Shown piece after piece: positions 15,599 to 23,852 of a stretch of 64,000 nt of DNA. The DNA is taken from assembly GCF_001500065.1 (NCBI RefSeq), contig NZ_LQIN01000049.1, positions 1 through 64,000 of the forward strand, read 5' to 3'. This DNA comes from Mycobacterium sp. IS-3022 (lineage in GTDB: Bacteria > Actinomycetota > Actinomycetes > Mycobacteriales > Mycobacteriaceae). A model generated the notes under the pieces. That model was given only the letters and a program-made list of their open reading frames with translations, had not been told where the DNA came from and made no database searches. Every line of letters begins with the position of its first letter. The stretch's first letter is position 1. A program made the position numbers and the translations under genes.

Positions 15599-15980
15599 GT
15601 CGGCCCCCCGGAACGCGTTTCACGATGTGATCGCGAAGCCACCGTTCGACCCACCCGACGTCGAAGGTCATGTCCGTGGGCTTGAGCGTGACCACCACAC
15701 CGACCGAGGCCACCAGCTTCCACGGGATCTCCTGCAACCGCGACCGCGGAGGTGTGCCGCCGAAGATCCGGGTGGCCACCACCTGCCCCGACAGCAGGCC
15801 GCTGACCCGTGGCGGCTGCTCGCCTTCCGGAATGTCGCCGTCGATTTCGAGCCCACTCAGCTCGATGTCGTCGACGATGCCGATCGGATCACCGTTGCTG
15901 TCCAACATCTGGCGGTCGAGCAGATGAAGGCGGGCGTCCAACAGTTGGCCGCGATGTCGTTTCACCGGTAGATCGGTCAT
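15585..15980 (-). CDS. PRC-barrel domain protein, partner of Nramp-like transporter
   Basis: A 131-residue protein with an N-terminal PRC-barrel-like segment (LLDARLHLLDRQMLDSNGDPIGIVDDIEL), an acidic stretch, and a second beta-rich half ending in Arg/Lys. Its start overlaps the transporter stop by ATGA, a sign of translational coupling. Two PRC-barrel proteins in one operon suggest a hetero-oligomer attached to the transporter. The frame stays open far upstream, but that region is the transporter in another frame. Confidence 0.7.
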   Translation of the reverse strand: MTDLPVKRHRGQLLDARLHLLDRQMLDSNGDPIGIVDDIELSGLEIDGDIPEGEQPPRVSGLLSGQVVATRIFGGTPPRSRLQEIPWKLVASVGVVVTLKPTDMTFDVGWVERWLRDHIVKRVPGGRHAAE

Positions 15981-17206
15981 TGTCCCGCTCCCGTCACGAT
16001 CATCAACGGGATCGCCGCCAACGAGGCCGCCAGGATGATCACGAGGTAGACGGAGGCGAACATGTTGGTCACCTTCCCGTTGACTCGATCGCCCATGTAT
16101 TGAGAATCGTTGGCCACGATCAGGATTGGCAGGTAGGTCAAAGGCAGCGCGATCGCCGAGAAGACGACCGAATACTCGGTGACCATGATCGGGTCGATGC
16201 CGGTGAACAGCACGGCGGTGCCGGCGACGATGGCGACGAAGATCACGACGTGGAAGCGGGCGGCCTCGGTGGGACGGCGGAACTTGCCCCACGGCCAGCC
16301 GAGGAACTGCGCGATGATGTAGCCGCTGGACAACGCCGTCTCCAGTGCCGCCCCGAACGTCGCCGCCACGATGCCCACGATCACGAACGCGAGGGCCAGT
16401 TTTCCGCCTGCGGCGACGACCGGCATGACGGTCTGCGACAACGACGCCACCTCGATCTGCCGCGGCAGCAGGACGATCGCGGCCGAGGCGGCGATGCCGA
16501 GCGAAAGCAGGCCGCCCAACGGAAATCCGACCAGCACGTTGAGTCGCGCAGTGGTCAGATGCCGTGTCGTCCAATGCTCTTCGACGGCACCGGAGGAGAA
16601 GAAGAACACCTCGTACGGTGTCATCGCGGCCCCGAACAAGGCAATCGCGAAGTACCAGTACGTGGCCGCGGACTCCTCCTCCGGAACGGCCGGCGCTGCG
16701 GCCTGGTCCAGGAGTTGGCCCCAATCGGGTTGCAAGAGAAACACACTGACCACGAAAACGATGAGGAACAAGCCCAGCACGCCGGCGACGTTCTCCATTA
16801 TGGAGAACTTGACCCGCCACACCACCACCCAGACCGCGAAGGCGGCGACCGGAAACCACATCATCGGACCCACATCGGTGGCCAACTGCAGGGCCAGCGC
16901 GACACCGCCGATCTCGGCGGTGAGCGTCATGAGGGTGATGAAGAAGGACGCCGCCAGGTTGGCCGCTGCGGTGCGCGGACCCAACCGCTCGCGGATGATC
17001 TCGAAGGTCGCGCGACCGCTGACCGCTGCGACCCTGCCGGCCATGTTCGCGTACAGGCAGATACCGACGACGCCGACAACCACCACCCAGGCCAGCGCCA
17101 ATCCGAACCGCGACCCCACCACGGCGTTGGTGACAAGATCTCCGATGTCGACGAATCCCCCTATTGCGGTGAGGATTCCGAGTGCGACCGCGAAGACGTT
17201 CTTCAT
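15977..17206 (-). CDS. Nramp-like membrane transporter with non-canonical metal site
   Basis: A 409-residue integral membrane protein with about 11 transmembrane helices and the LeuT/Nramp arrangement (first helix GILTAIGGFVDIGDLVTN, an AEIGGVALAL helix 3, and GAAMTPYEVFFFSSG helix 6). Canonical Nramps have DPGN in helix 1 and MPH in helix 6 for Mn(2+)/Fe(2+); here these read DIGD and MTP. It may carry a different cation or act in signalling. It starts one base from the upstream small-protein gene and overlaps the PRC-barrel gene, in an operon behind a SigF-type promoter at 17915. Confidence 0.78.
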   Translation of the reverse strand: MKNVFAVALGILTAIGGFVDIGDLVTNAVVGSRFGLALAWVVVVGVVGICLYANMAGRVAAVSGRATFEIIRERLGPRTAAANLAASFFITLMTLTAEIGGVALALQLATDVGPMMWFPVAAFAVWVVVWRVKFSIMENVAGVLGLFLIVFVVSVFLLQPDWGQLLDQAAAPAVPEEESAATYWYFAIALFGAAMTPYEVFFFSSGAVEEHWTTRHLTTARLNVLVGFPLGGLLSLGIAASAAIVLLPRQIEVASLSQTVMPVVAAGGKLALAFVIVGIVAATFGAALETALSSGYIIAQFLGWPWGKFRRPTEAARFHVVIFVAIVAGTAVLFTGIDPIMVTEYSVVFSAIALPLTYLPILIVANDSQYMGDRVNGKVTNMFASVYLVIILAASLAAIPLMIVTGAGQ

Positions 17207-17667
17207 CAGCGGTAACGGCTTTCGAGGGTGTCGGCAGCAGCCAACAGCTCGGCGCGCATCTTCTCGGGGGCCGGCTCCACGTTGACGTGCCGGATCGTCG
17301 CCGAGGCGGCGTTGAGCGTTCCGATGAGGTCGGTCATCGCGTCGGTGAGGAATCGCTGCCGTGCGATGTCGGCCGAATCCTCGGCGCGTAGCTCGGCTAT
17401 GCCCTGGTACGCCTGAACAATCTGGTCCCGGGCGTCGGAAAGTTGTACGGCGACGAGTTCAGCCGTCGAACGCCGCTGCGACCACATCTCCAGTGCCGCG
17501 GCACCGCTTCGTGCCGCTGATGTCGTCTCCTCCATGGCGGTGGCGAGTTGGCCGGGCATCCCGTCGCGGTTGGCGGGGCAGCGCGTCAACAGGAAGCCCA
17601 GCGCGACGATCACGACCACCAGGACAAGCGATGTCCGATATCGCTGATGCCGCTGGTAGTCGGCCAT
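17206..17667 (-). CDS. Membrane-anchored helical protein, function unknown
   Basis: A 153-residue protein with a short basic N-terminus, one hydrophobic helix (about residues 12-28, SLVLVVVIVALGFLL) followed by a cysteine (TRC), and an extracytoplasmic or periplasmic domain that is helical and rich in Ala, Glu and Arg. Position and composition suggest an anchored coiled-coil subunit that may accompany the transporter. GGAGGCGAGG precedes the ATG; the stop overlaps the transporter start. I recognise no family. Confidence 0.6.
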   Translation of the reverse strand: MADYQRHQRYRTSLVLVVVIVALGFLLTRCPANRDGMPGQLATAMEETTSAARSGAAALEMWSQRRSTAELVAVQLSDARDQIVQAYQGIAELRAEDSADIARQRFLTDAMTDLIGTLNAASATIRHVNVEPAPEKMRAELLAAADTLESRYR

Positions 17668-17700
17668 CGCGCCGCCTCGCCTCCGCTGGTGGAGCCTTCG

Positions 17701-17904
17701 TCACTCCTCGACCACATCGTCCTCCGGGTCGAGGTCAACCGTTTCCAGCTGCTCCTGCCAGTCGGCGGGCGGCGCCTCCAGAGGCGGGTTCTGCCCCGGT
17801 TCGGCGGACGTCTCCTCGTCTGGTTTCGGTTCGCTGGCGGCACGCTGCTGCTCCATCGCGTCGGCGGCGGGAACGTCGTCGGGGAGGCCTTCGCTGTCTG
17901 GCAT
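17701..17904 (-). CDS. Small acidic protein, function unknown
   Basis: A 67-residue strongly acidic, Pro/Glu/Ala-rich protein without predicted fold (MPDSEGLPDDVPAADAMEQQR...). Similar short acidic proteins with a DVPEADAxEQ core occur across mycobacteria. It is first in the probable operon with the anchored protein and Nramp-like transporter. The ATG lies about 10 bases after the SigF -10 element, implying a near-leaderless transcript. Confidence 0.65.
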   Translation of the reverse strand: MPDSEGLPDDVPAADAMEQQRAASEPKPDEETSAEPGQNPPLEAPPADWQEQLETVDLDPEDDVVEE

Positions 17905-17914
17905 GCCGGTCGGG

Positions 17915-17939
17915 GTACCCGCAGACCCGCTGGTGAAAC
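17915..17939 (-). promoter_or_regulatory. Putative SigF promoter of the acidic protein-Nramp operon
   Basis: On the minus strand: GTTT (17939-17936), 15 bases, GGGTAC (17920-17915). The ATG at 17904 is about four bases from the expected start. It is back to back with the plus-strand SigF site at 18035. Confidence 0.7.
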
Positions 17940-18034
17940 GGCGCCGCGACGGCCTACTGATCCGTCTTGCGAAGTGGCGAATCCAGTTTGCGAATCGGGG
18001 GCTATCCGCTATGCGAAGAGTCGAGGGGGGAACC

Positions 18035-18060
18035 GTTTTGCCTGCGAAGTGCTCGGGTAG
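18035..18060 (+). promoter_or_regulatory. Putative SigF promoter of the glycan cluster
   Basis: GTTT (18035-18038), 16 bases, GGGTAG (18055-18060). The ATG of the first glycosyltransferase gene is nine bases after the -10, so the transcript would be leaderless or nearly so. The preceding 100 bases contain several GCGAA repeats of unknown meaning. Confidence 0.75.
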
Positions 18061-18069
18061 GCGAACCGC

Positions 18070-19041
18070 ATGTCGATCCTGACGCCGCGTTCGGTGCTGC
18101 TGTGGCATGTGCACGGGTCGTGGACGGAGTCCATGGTCGCGGGCGGCCACCGCTATGTGCTTCCGGTGAACGCCGACAGGGATGCGAGCGGCCGGGGGTT
18201 GAGCGGTAGGAATTGGCCACGCGCGCAAGAGGTTTCGTCGAACGACTTGGGTGACGAGCCGATCGATCTGGTGGTGTTGCAGCGGCCGGAGGAAGTCGGC
18301 CTGGCGACCCGTTGGCTCGGACGTCGCCCGGGTGTCGACGTACCCGCCGTCTACGTCGAGCACAATGCACCGCGACCGTTCGCGGTGGACAGCGTCCATC
18401 CGCTTGCCGACCGCGCCGACATCCCGATCGTGCACGTGACCGACTTCAACCGGTTGATGTGGAACAACGGTGTCGCTCCTACCCGCGTCATCACCCACGG
18501 CATCGCCGACCCGGGTTTGCTCTACAGCGGCGAGATTTCGGCCGCGGCCACGATGATCAACGAGCCGTGCCGTCGCTGGCGCACGGTCGGCGCCGATTTG
18601 CTGACAGTGTTCGGCGAGCACGTCCCCATCGACGTGTGGGGCATCGACACCGACGTGCTGAGCGAATGCATCAGCAGCGCCGGGGTGCGCGGTAGGGGCG
18701 ACGTGCCGACCGCCCGGTTACTGCCCGAAGTGGCCCGGCGACGGGTGTTCCTGCACACCGCACGATGGACGTCCCTGGGCCTGTCGATGATCGAGGCGAT
18801 GTTCATGGGCATGCCGGTGGTGGCCGTGGCGTCGACGATGGCGCCGCTGGTGTTGCCACCCGAGGCCGGGGTGGTGAGCGCCGACATCGACACGCTCACC
18901 CGCGCATTGGAGGTCTTCATCGCAGACGCTGCGGCCGCCTCGGCGGCCGGTAAGGCGGCGCGCGATTTCGCGAAGGCACGCTTCGGTCTCGAACGGTTCC
19001 TCGCGGAGTGGGACGACCTCGTCGAGGAGTGCTGCCGATGA
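18070..19041 (+). CDS. Glycosyltransferase, GT4-like
   Basis: A 323-residue GT-B protein. The C-terminal half has the retaining GT4 pattern LGLSMIEAMFMGMPVVAVAST (about residues 238-258), with the conserved glutamate in IEAM. The N-terminal half (LWHVHGSWTESMVAGGHRY) is the acceptor-binding domain. It would transfer a sugar from a nucleotide donor on the cytoplasmic side. It is the first gene of the glycan cluster, directly behind a SigF-type promoter, and its stop precedes the next gene by 23 bases. Confidence 0.8.
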   Translation: MSILTPRSVLLWHVHGSWTESMVAGGHRYVLPVNADRDASGRGLSGRNWPRAQEVSSNDLGDEPIDLVVLQRPEEVGLATRWLGRRPGVDVPAVYVEHNAPRPFAVDSVHPLADRADIPIVHVTDFNRLMWNNGVAPTRVITHGIADPGLLYSGEISAAATMINEPCRRWRTVGADLLTVFGEHVPIDVWGIDTDVLSECISSAGVRGRGDVPTARLLPEVARRRVFLHTARWTSLGLSMIEAMFMGMPVVAVASTMAPLVLPPEAGVVSADIDTLTRALEVFIADAAAASAAGKAARDFAKARFGLERFLAEWDDLVEECCR

Positions 19042-19064
19042 AAACGGATGGAAGGAGGACGCCG

Positions 19065-20291
19065 ATGAAAATCGCGATGGTGTCCGAGCATGCCAGCCCA
19101 CTCGCTGCGCTCGGCGGGGTCGATGCCGGCGGGCAGAACGTACACGTCGCCGAACTGTCGGCGGCACTGACCAGACGCGGCCACCAGGTGACCGTCTACA
19201 CCCGCCGGGACGATCCAGATCTGCCCGACCGCGTCGAGACGCCGCAGGGTTACACCGTGGTGCACGTCCCGGCAGGACCGGCTGCGCAGTTACCCAAGGA
19301 CGAATTATTACCGCACATGGGACCGTTCGCGCAGTTCCTCGACGCCGAATGGGCCGTCGACCGGCCCGACGTGGCGCACGCCCATTTCTGGATGTCCGGC
19401 ATCGCAACGCAACTCGCGGCGCGCCACCTCGATCTGCCTGCGGTGCAGACCTTTCACGCGCTGGGGGTGGTGAAACGTCGCCACCAGGGCGTGCAGGACA
19501 CCAGCCCGCCGGACCGGCTGCGCCTGGAGGCGATGGTCGCCCGCACCGCCACGTGGGTCGCGGCCACTTGCACCGATGAGGTGTTCGAGCTGATGCGGCT
19601 GGGGCGGTCGCGCGAGCGGATTTCGGTGGTGCCCTGCGGCGTGAACCTCGACCGTTTCAGCCCCGACGGTCCGGTGGCGCCGCGCAGCGGCATGCACCGC
19701 ATCGTCAGCGTCGGCCGGTTCGTCCCGCGCAAGGGTTTCGACGTGGTCGTGCGCGCGCTGCCGCACATGCCCGACACCGAACTGGTGATCGTCGGCGGGC
19801 CGGACGAGTCGGGGCTCGACTCCGATCCCGAAGCGCGCCGGTTGATGGGCCTGGCAACGGAATTGGGCGTCGCGTGGCGGGTGCGGCTATACGGCTCGGT
19901 GGCCCGCGACGACATGCCGGCGATTCTGCGATCGGCAGACGTGGTCGCCTGCACTCCGTGGTACGAGCCGTTCGGCATCGTGCCCCTGGAGGCGATGGCG
20001 TGCGGTGTGCCGGTGGTGGCCTCGGCGGTCGGCGGAATGCTCGACACCGTCGTGCACGACGTGACCGGGCGGCTGGTCAAACCCAAGCGACCCGACGAGG
20101 TCGCCAAGGCCGTCAACCATCTGCTGCGCGACGACTTCCTGCGGCAGAGCATGGGCGCCGCCGGGCGTGACCGCGCTCGGGCGCGCTACTCATGGGACCG
20201 GATCGCCGCCGACAGCCAGCGGATCTACGACCGACTGGTGCCGATGCGGGTGCCGCACAGCGAACCGGCGACAAGTCTGTCGTCCGGATGA
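19065..20291 (+). CDS. Glycosyltransferase family 4
   Basis: A 408-residue GT4 enzyme. The N-terminus has the GGxDxGGQNVHVAEL donor loop near residues 17-31, and the C-terminal domain has the EPFGIVPLE (E-x7-E) nucleotide-sugar motif near residue 308 and NxDRF (VNLDRF) near 190. This subgroup includes MshA-like and sucrose-phosphate-synthase-like enzymes. ATG at 19065 follows GGAAGGAGG; the longer start at 19038 overlaps the previous gene but lacks such a site. The acceptor is unknown; context points to the cluster glycan. Confidence 0.85.
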   Translation: MKIAMVSEHASPLAALGGVDAGGQNVHVAELSAALTRRGHQVTVYTRRDDPDLPDRVETPQGYTVVHVPAGPAAQLPKDELLPHMGPFAQFLDAEWAVDRPDVAHAHFWMSGIATQLAARHLDLPAVQTFHALGVVKRRHQGVQDTSPPDRLRLEAMVARTATWVAATCTDEVFELMRLGRSRERISVVPCGVNLDRFSPDGPVAPRSGMHRIVSVGRFVPRKGFDVVVRALPHMPDTELVIVGGPDESGLDSDPEARRLMGLATELGVAWRVRLYGSVARDDMPAILRSADVVACTPWYEPFGIVPLEAMACGVPVVASAVGGMLDTVVHDVTGRLVKPKRPDEVAKAVNHLLRDDFLRQSMGAAGRDRARARYSWDRIAADSQRIYDRLVPMRVPHSEPATSLSSG

Positions 20292-20296
20292 CCGGC

Positions 20297-21181
20297 TCAA
20301 TCCGACTCCAGCAAGGCCATCGCCTGTTCGACCGCACGAGGAAGCCGACGCCGCCGGGCGATGACCGCGGGCAGCCGGGCAACGGCTTCGACCGCAGCAC
20401 GGGCATGCTCTCGGTCACGCAGCGCGGCCGCTCCGAGTCGGCCGGTCGCGTTGAGGCACTGCCGGATAGGCCGGCGCAGCCATGTGGTCAGCACATCGTT
20501 GCGCAGCACCCGAGCGGCCTGGGCCGCGGTGGTGGCGCGAACCGACGACGGTTGGTGAACCGCGACCAGCCGGGGGTAGTAGCACAGGTTCCAACCCGCC
20601 GCCGCGAGGTCGAGCGCGAGCAGCTGTTCCTCGCCGCGGAAGTGCAGGATGTCACTGAAGCCGCCGGCCTGCTCGAACGCCCGCTTGCGCACCATGGCCG
20701 CGCAGCTCATGAAGCCGAGAATCGACGGCCCGGGCAGATCCGGCCGGCGGCCCAGCGCGCTGTCGGCCAGCAGCGTGGAGAACGGGTCCTCCCGGTGCTG
20801 CGGCAGCACGATCGTGCGGGCCGCCAGCAGCCCCACCGAGGGATGCCGTTCGAACGCCTCGACACCGATCGCGGGCGCATCGGGGGCCCACCACGAATCG
20901 TCGTCGCAGAACGCGACGTACGGCGTTCGGCACGCCGCGACACCGACGTTGCGGCCGACGGCCCCGAGGTTGTCGTCCAACTCGACGAGCCGCAGGCGGC
21001 CGGCCGATCGCGCCGCCATCCGCCCGACGACCTCCGCGGTGTCATCGGTGGAGGCGTTGTCCACCACCACAATCGGGCACACAGTGGTGTCGAGCAGCCG
21101 GGCGACGACCGTCGCGAGCTCCGCGGCGCGATTCTGGCTGGCGATCACGAACGAGACATCGGCCGGGGCTGGGGTCCGCAT
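20297..21181 (-). CDS. Glycosyltransferase family 2, inverted within the cluster
   Basis: A 294-residue GT-A protein: SFVIASQNRAAELATVVARL at the N-terminus, VVDNASTDDT, the CDDDSWW DxD-type metal site near residue 90, and a FRGEEQLLALDLAAAGW acceptor-loop ED motif. It lies on the opposite strand to all other cluster genes and has its own SigF-type promoter (21193-21217) with almost no leader. Its stop is 5 bases from the convergent GT4 stop. It probably adds one residue of the same glycan. Confidence 0.85.
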   Translation of the reverse strand: MRTPAPADVSFVIASQNRAAELATVVARLLDTTVCPIVVVDNASTDDTAEVVGRMAARSAGRLRLVELDDNLGAVGRNVGVAACRTPYVAFCDDDSWWAPDAPAIGVEAFERHPSVGLLAARTIVLPQHREDPFSTLLADSALGRRPDLPGPSILGFMSCAAMVRKRAFEQAGGFSDILHFRGEEQLLALDLAAAGWNLCYYPRLVAVHQPSSVRATTAAQAARVLRNDVLTTWLRRPIRQCLNATGRLGAAALRDREHARAAVEAVARLPAVIARRRRLPRAVEQAMALLESD

Positions 21182-21192
21182 GACCCTGAGGG

Positions 21193-21217
21193 CTACCCGC
21201 CGATCCGGAAGGCAAAC
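21193..21217 (-). promoter_or_regulatory. Putative SigF promoter of the inverted GT2 gene
   Basis: On the minus strand: GTTT (21217-21214), 15 bases, GGGTAG (21198-21193); the ATG at 21181 is 11 bases further. The site sits in the 37-base gap between the divergent GT2 and epimerase genes. Confidence 0.72.
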
Positions 21218-21218
21218 G

Positions 21219-22187
21219 ATGCATGACATCCAACGCGCGCTGGTGACCGGCGGAGGCGGCTTCCTCGGGGGGCACCTGTGCGAGCGGCTGCTCGACAGCG
21301 GTGTCGAGGTGATCTGTGTCGACGATCTGTCCACCAGTGCTCCCACCGCCGCCGATTCGTTCCTCGACCGGTCCGGATACCGGTTCGTGCAGCACGACAT
21401 CAGCGAGCCGCTGCCCGATCCGCCCTCCGGCGTCGACACCGTCTTTCATCTCGCGTCGCCGGCCTCGCCGGTGGACTATCTGCGGTTGCCGATCCAGACC
21501 TTGCGCACCGGCGCGCTCGGCACCGCGCACATGCTGGATTTCGCGGAACACTCCGGCGCGCGGCTGGTGTTGGCGTCCACCAGCGAGGTGTACGGCGACC
21601 CGCTGGAACATCCGCAAACCGAAACGTATTGGGGCAACGTCAATCCGGTCGGGCCGCGCAGTGTCTACGACGAAGCGAAGCGGTTCGCCGAGGCGCTGGC
21701 GTTCGCCTACCGGCGCGGGCGGTCGGCCGACATCGCCGTGGCGCGCATCTTCAACACATACGGCCCGCGGATGCGGCCCGACGACGGCCGGATCGTGCCG
21801 ACCTTCTGCCGTCAGGCGCTGGCCGGCGAGCCGCTCACCGTCAACGGCACGGGCCGGCAGACCCGGTCGCTGTGCTACGTCGACGACACCCTCGAGGCGT
21901 TGATCGCCCTGGCCGAATCCGACTGCGCCGGCCCGGTCAACGTGGGCAACCCGGACGAGCTGACGGTGCTGCGGATCGCGGAGCTCATCCGCGACCTGGT
22001 CGGCAGCGCCTCGCCGATCGAGTATCGCCCGGCGCCCCAGGACGATCCGCAACGCCGCTGCCCCGACATCACGCTGGCCCGCGAGCTGCTCGGCTGGAGT
22101 CCGCGCGTGAGCTACATCGACGGGCTGTCCGCAACCGTCGACTGGTTCCGCAACCAGTCCGTCACCGTCGCGCTGCAGGGCAGCTAG
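21219..22187 (+). CDS. NAD-dependent epimerase/dehydratase, UDP-glucuronate decarboxylase-like
   Basis: A 322-residue extended SDR. TGGGGFLGGHL binds NAD; LASPASPVDY (about 73-82), the ASTSEVYGDP stretch, WGNVNP and the catalytic YDEAKR together are characteristic of UDP-glucuronic acid decarboxylase (UXS), which makes UDP-xylose. UDP-glucuronate would come from the UDP-glucose dehydrogenase at the end of the cluster. GGAAGG precedes the ATG at 21219. It is divergent from GT2 and starts a run of ten genes on the plus strand; a promoter for this run is not obvious. Confidence 0.85.
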   Translation: MHDIQRALVTGGGGFLGGHLCERLLDSGVEVICVDDLSTSAPTAADSFLDRSGYRFVQHDISEPLPDPPSGVDTVFHLASPASPVDYLRLPIQTLRTGALGTAHMLDFAEHSGARLVLASTSEVYGDPLEHPQTETYWGNVNPVGPRSVYDEAKRFAEALAFAYRRGRSADIAVARIFNTYGPRMRPDDGRIVPTFCRQALAGEPLTVNGTGRQTRSLCYVDDTLEALIALAESDCAGPVNVGNPDELTVLRIAELIRDLVGSASPIEYRPAPQDDPQRRCPDITLARELLGWSPRVSYIDGLSATVDWFRNQSVTVALQGS

Positions 22188-22196
22188 GAGGAAGCG

Positions 22197-23852
22197 ATGC
22201 GAATTCTCGGAATCAACGCGGTGTTCCACGATCCCGCCGCCGCGCTGGTGGTCGACGGACAGATCGTGGCGGCCGCCGAGGAGGAGCGGTTCACCCGGCG
22301 TAAGCACGGCAAGCAGGCGGTGCCGTTCTCGACGTGGGAACTGCCGGTGGAGTCGGCGCGCTGGTGCCTGCAGCAGGCCGGCCTCACGCCGGCCGACCTC
22401 GACGCCGTCGGCTACTCCTATGACCCGCGGCTGATGGACGAGTCCGTCCACGGGCTCGACGGTTTGGACCGCGACTGGGAGTACCTTCGCACGCTCTACG
22501 CCGAACGTGCACCGCGGTTTTTGCAGTCCGCCCTACCCGGCCTGGACCCGGCGGTCGTGCGGCATGTCCGCCACCACGTGGCGCACGCCGCGTCGAGCGC
22601 GCTGGCTTCGCCACACCCCGACTGCGCGGTGCTGGTCGTCGACGGACGCGGTGAGCGGTCCTCCATGCTGGCCGGAAGCTATCGCGACAGCAAGCTCGAC
22701 GTGCTTGCGACGCAGTCGCTTCCGCACTCGCTCGGCCTGCTCTACGAGAGCCTGACCGAACACCTCGGCTTCAAGCGATCCAGCGACGAGTACAAGGTGA
22801 TGGCGATGGCGTCCTACGGGATTCCGCGGTTCGCCGACACGTTCCGCGAACTGGTCTACGCGTGCGCCGACGGGGGTTTCCGCACCCAACCGGTGCACTG
22901 GGAGTCGATCACCCCGGCCCGTGCGGCCGGCGCCGGAAAGGGACATGCGCTTGACCGGCCAGAGCCCGAGCACGCCGATCTGGCGTGCAGTGTCCAAACC
23001 GTCGTCGAAGAGGTGCTGCTCGACCTCGTCGGCTGGCTGCGTGCGCGCACCGATCACGAAAGCCTCTGTCTGGCAGGCGGGGTGGCGCTCAACTGCGTTG
23101 CCAACTCGAAAATCCACCAGCGCGGCGGCTTCTCGAACGTCTGGATTCAGCCCGCGGCCGGCGACTCGGGAACCGCACTGGGCGCGGCCCTGGCGCTGGC
23201 CGGGGAGGCCGGTGAGCCGATCACGCCGATGCCCTCGGCGGCGTTGGGCCGCGGATTCTCCGACGAGGAGATCGCCGCGGCGCTCACCGAAGCGGCCGTG
23301 CCTCACGAGCGGCCGGCCGACCTGGCCGCCGCCATCGGCGACGCGCTGGCCGACAACTTGCTCGTCGGCTGGTTCCAGGGCCGCGCGGAGTTCGGGCCAC
23401 GCGCGCTCGGGCAGCGGTCGCTGCTCGCCGACCCGCGGCGTATCGACAACCTGGAGCGGCTCAACACCGTCAAGGGCCGCGAGCAGTTCCGGCCCGTCGC
23501 CCCGATGGTGCTCGCCGAACACGCTGACGAAATCTTCTCCGGCGGACCGATTCCCAGCCCGTACATGCTCTTCGTGCACGACGTCGCCGCCGCGTGGCGA
23601 GACCGGATCCCGGCGGTCACCCACGTCGACGGCACCGCCCGCATCCAGACCGTCGACCGCAGCCAGCCGTTGCTGCACGACACGATCAGCCGGTTCGCCG
23701 CCCGCACCGGCGTGCCGGTGATCGTCAACACCAGCTTCAACACTGCGGGACGGCCGATGGTCGACAGCCCGCGTGATGCGCTCGAGTGTTTCGGCAGCGC
23801 ACCGATCGACGTGCTGGCGATCGGGCCGTTCATCGTGAGGCGGCCCGGATGA
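22197..23852 (+). CDS. O-carbamoyltransferase, NodU/CmcH family
   Basis: A 551-residue two-domain carbamoyltransferase. It opens with the family sequence ILGINAVFHDPAAALVVDG and EEERFTRRKH; the Kae1-like domain has the HHVAHAASS metal motif near residue 125 and SDEYKVMAMASYG near 205; the C-terminal YrdC-like domain has GRAEFGPRALGQRSLLADPR. It transfers carbamoyl from carbamoyl phosphate with ATP to a hydroxyl, probably a sugar of the cluster product. AGGAGG lies 5 bases before ATG. Its stop overlaps the next gene (ATGA). Confidence 0.9.
   Translation: MRILGINAVFHDPAAALVVDGQIVAAAEEERFTRRKHGKQAVPFSTWELPVESARWCLQQAGLTPADLDAVGYSYDPRLMDESVHGLDGLDRDWEYLRTLYAERAPRFLQSALPGLDPAVVRHVRHHVAHAASSALASPHPDCAVLVVDGRGERSSMLAGSYRDSKLDVLATQSLPHSLGLLYESLTEHLGFKRSSDEYKVMAMASYGIPRFADTFRELVYACADGGFRTQPVHWESITPARAAGAGKGHALDRPEPEHADLACSVQTVVEEVLLDLVGWLRARTDHESLCLAGGVALNCVANSKIHQRGGFSNVWIQPAAGDSGTALGAALALAGEAGEPITPMPSAALGRGFSDEEIAAALTEAAVPHERPADLAAAIGDALADNLLVGWFQGRAEFGPRALGQRSLLADPRRIDNLERLNTVKGREQFRPVAPMVLAEHADEIFSGGPIPSPYMLFVHDVAAAWRDRIPAVTHVDGTARIQTVDRSQPLLHDTISRFAARTGVPVIVNTSFNTAGRPMVDSPRDALECFGSAPIDVLAIGPFIVRRPG

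Noticed and set aside
20649..21218. A plus-strand open frame running into the epimerase gene
   Set aside because: Residues before MHDIQR are the complement of the GT2 gene; the conserved epimerase begins at 21219.
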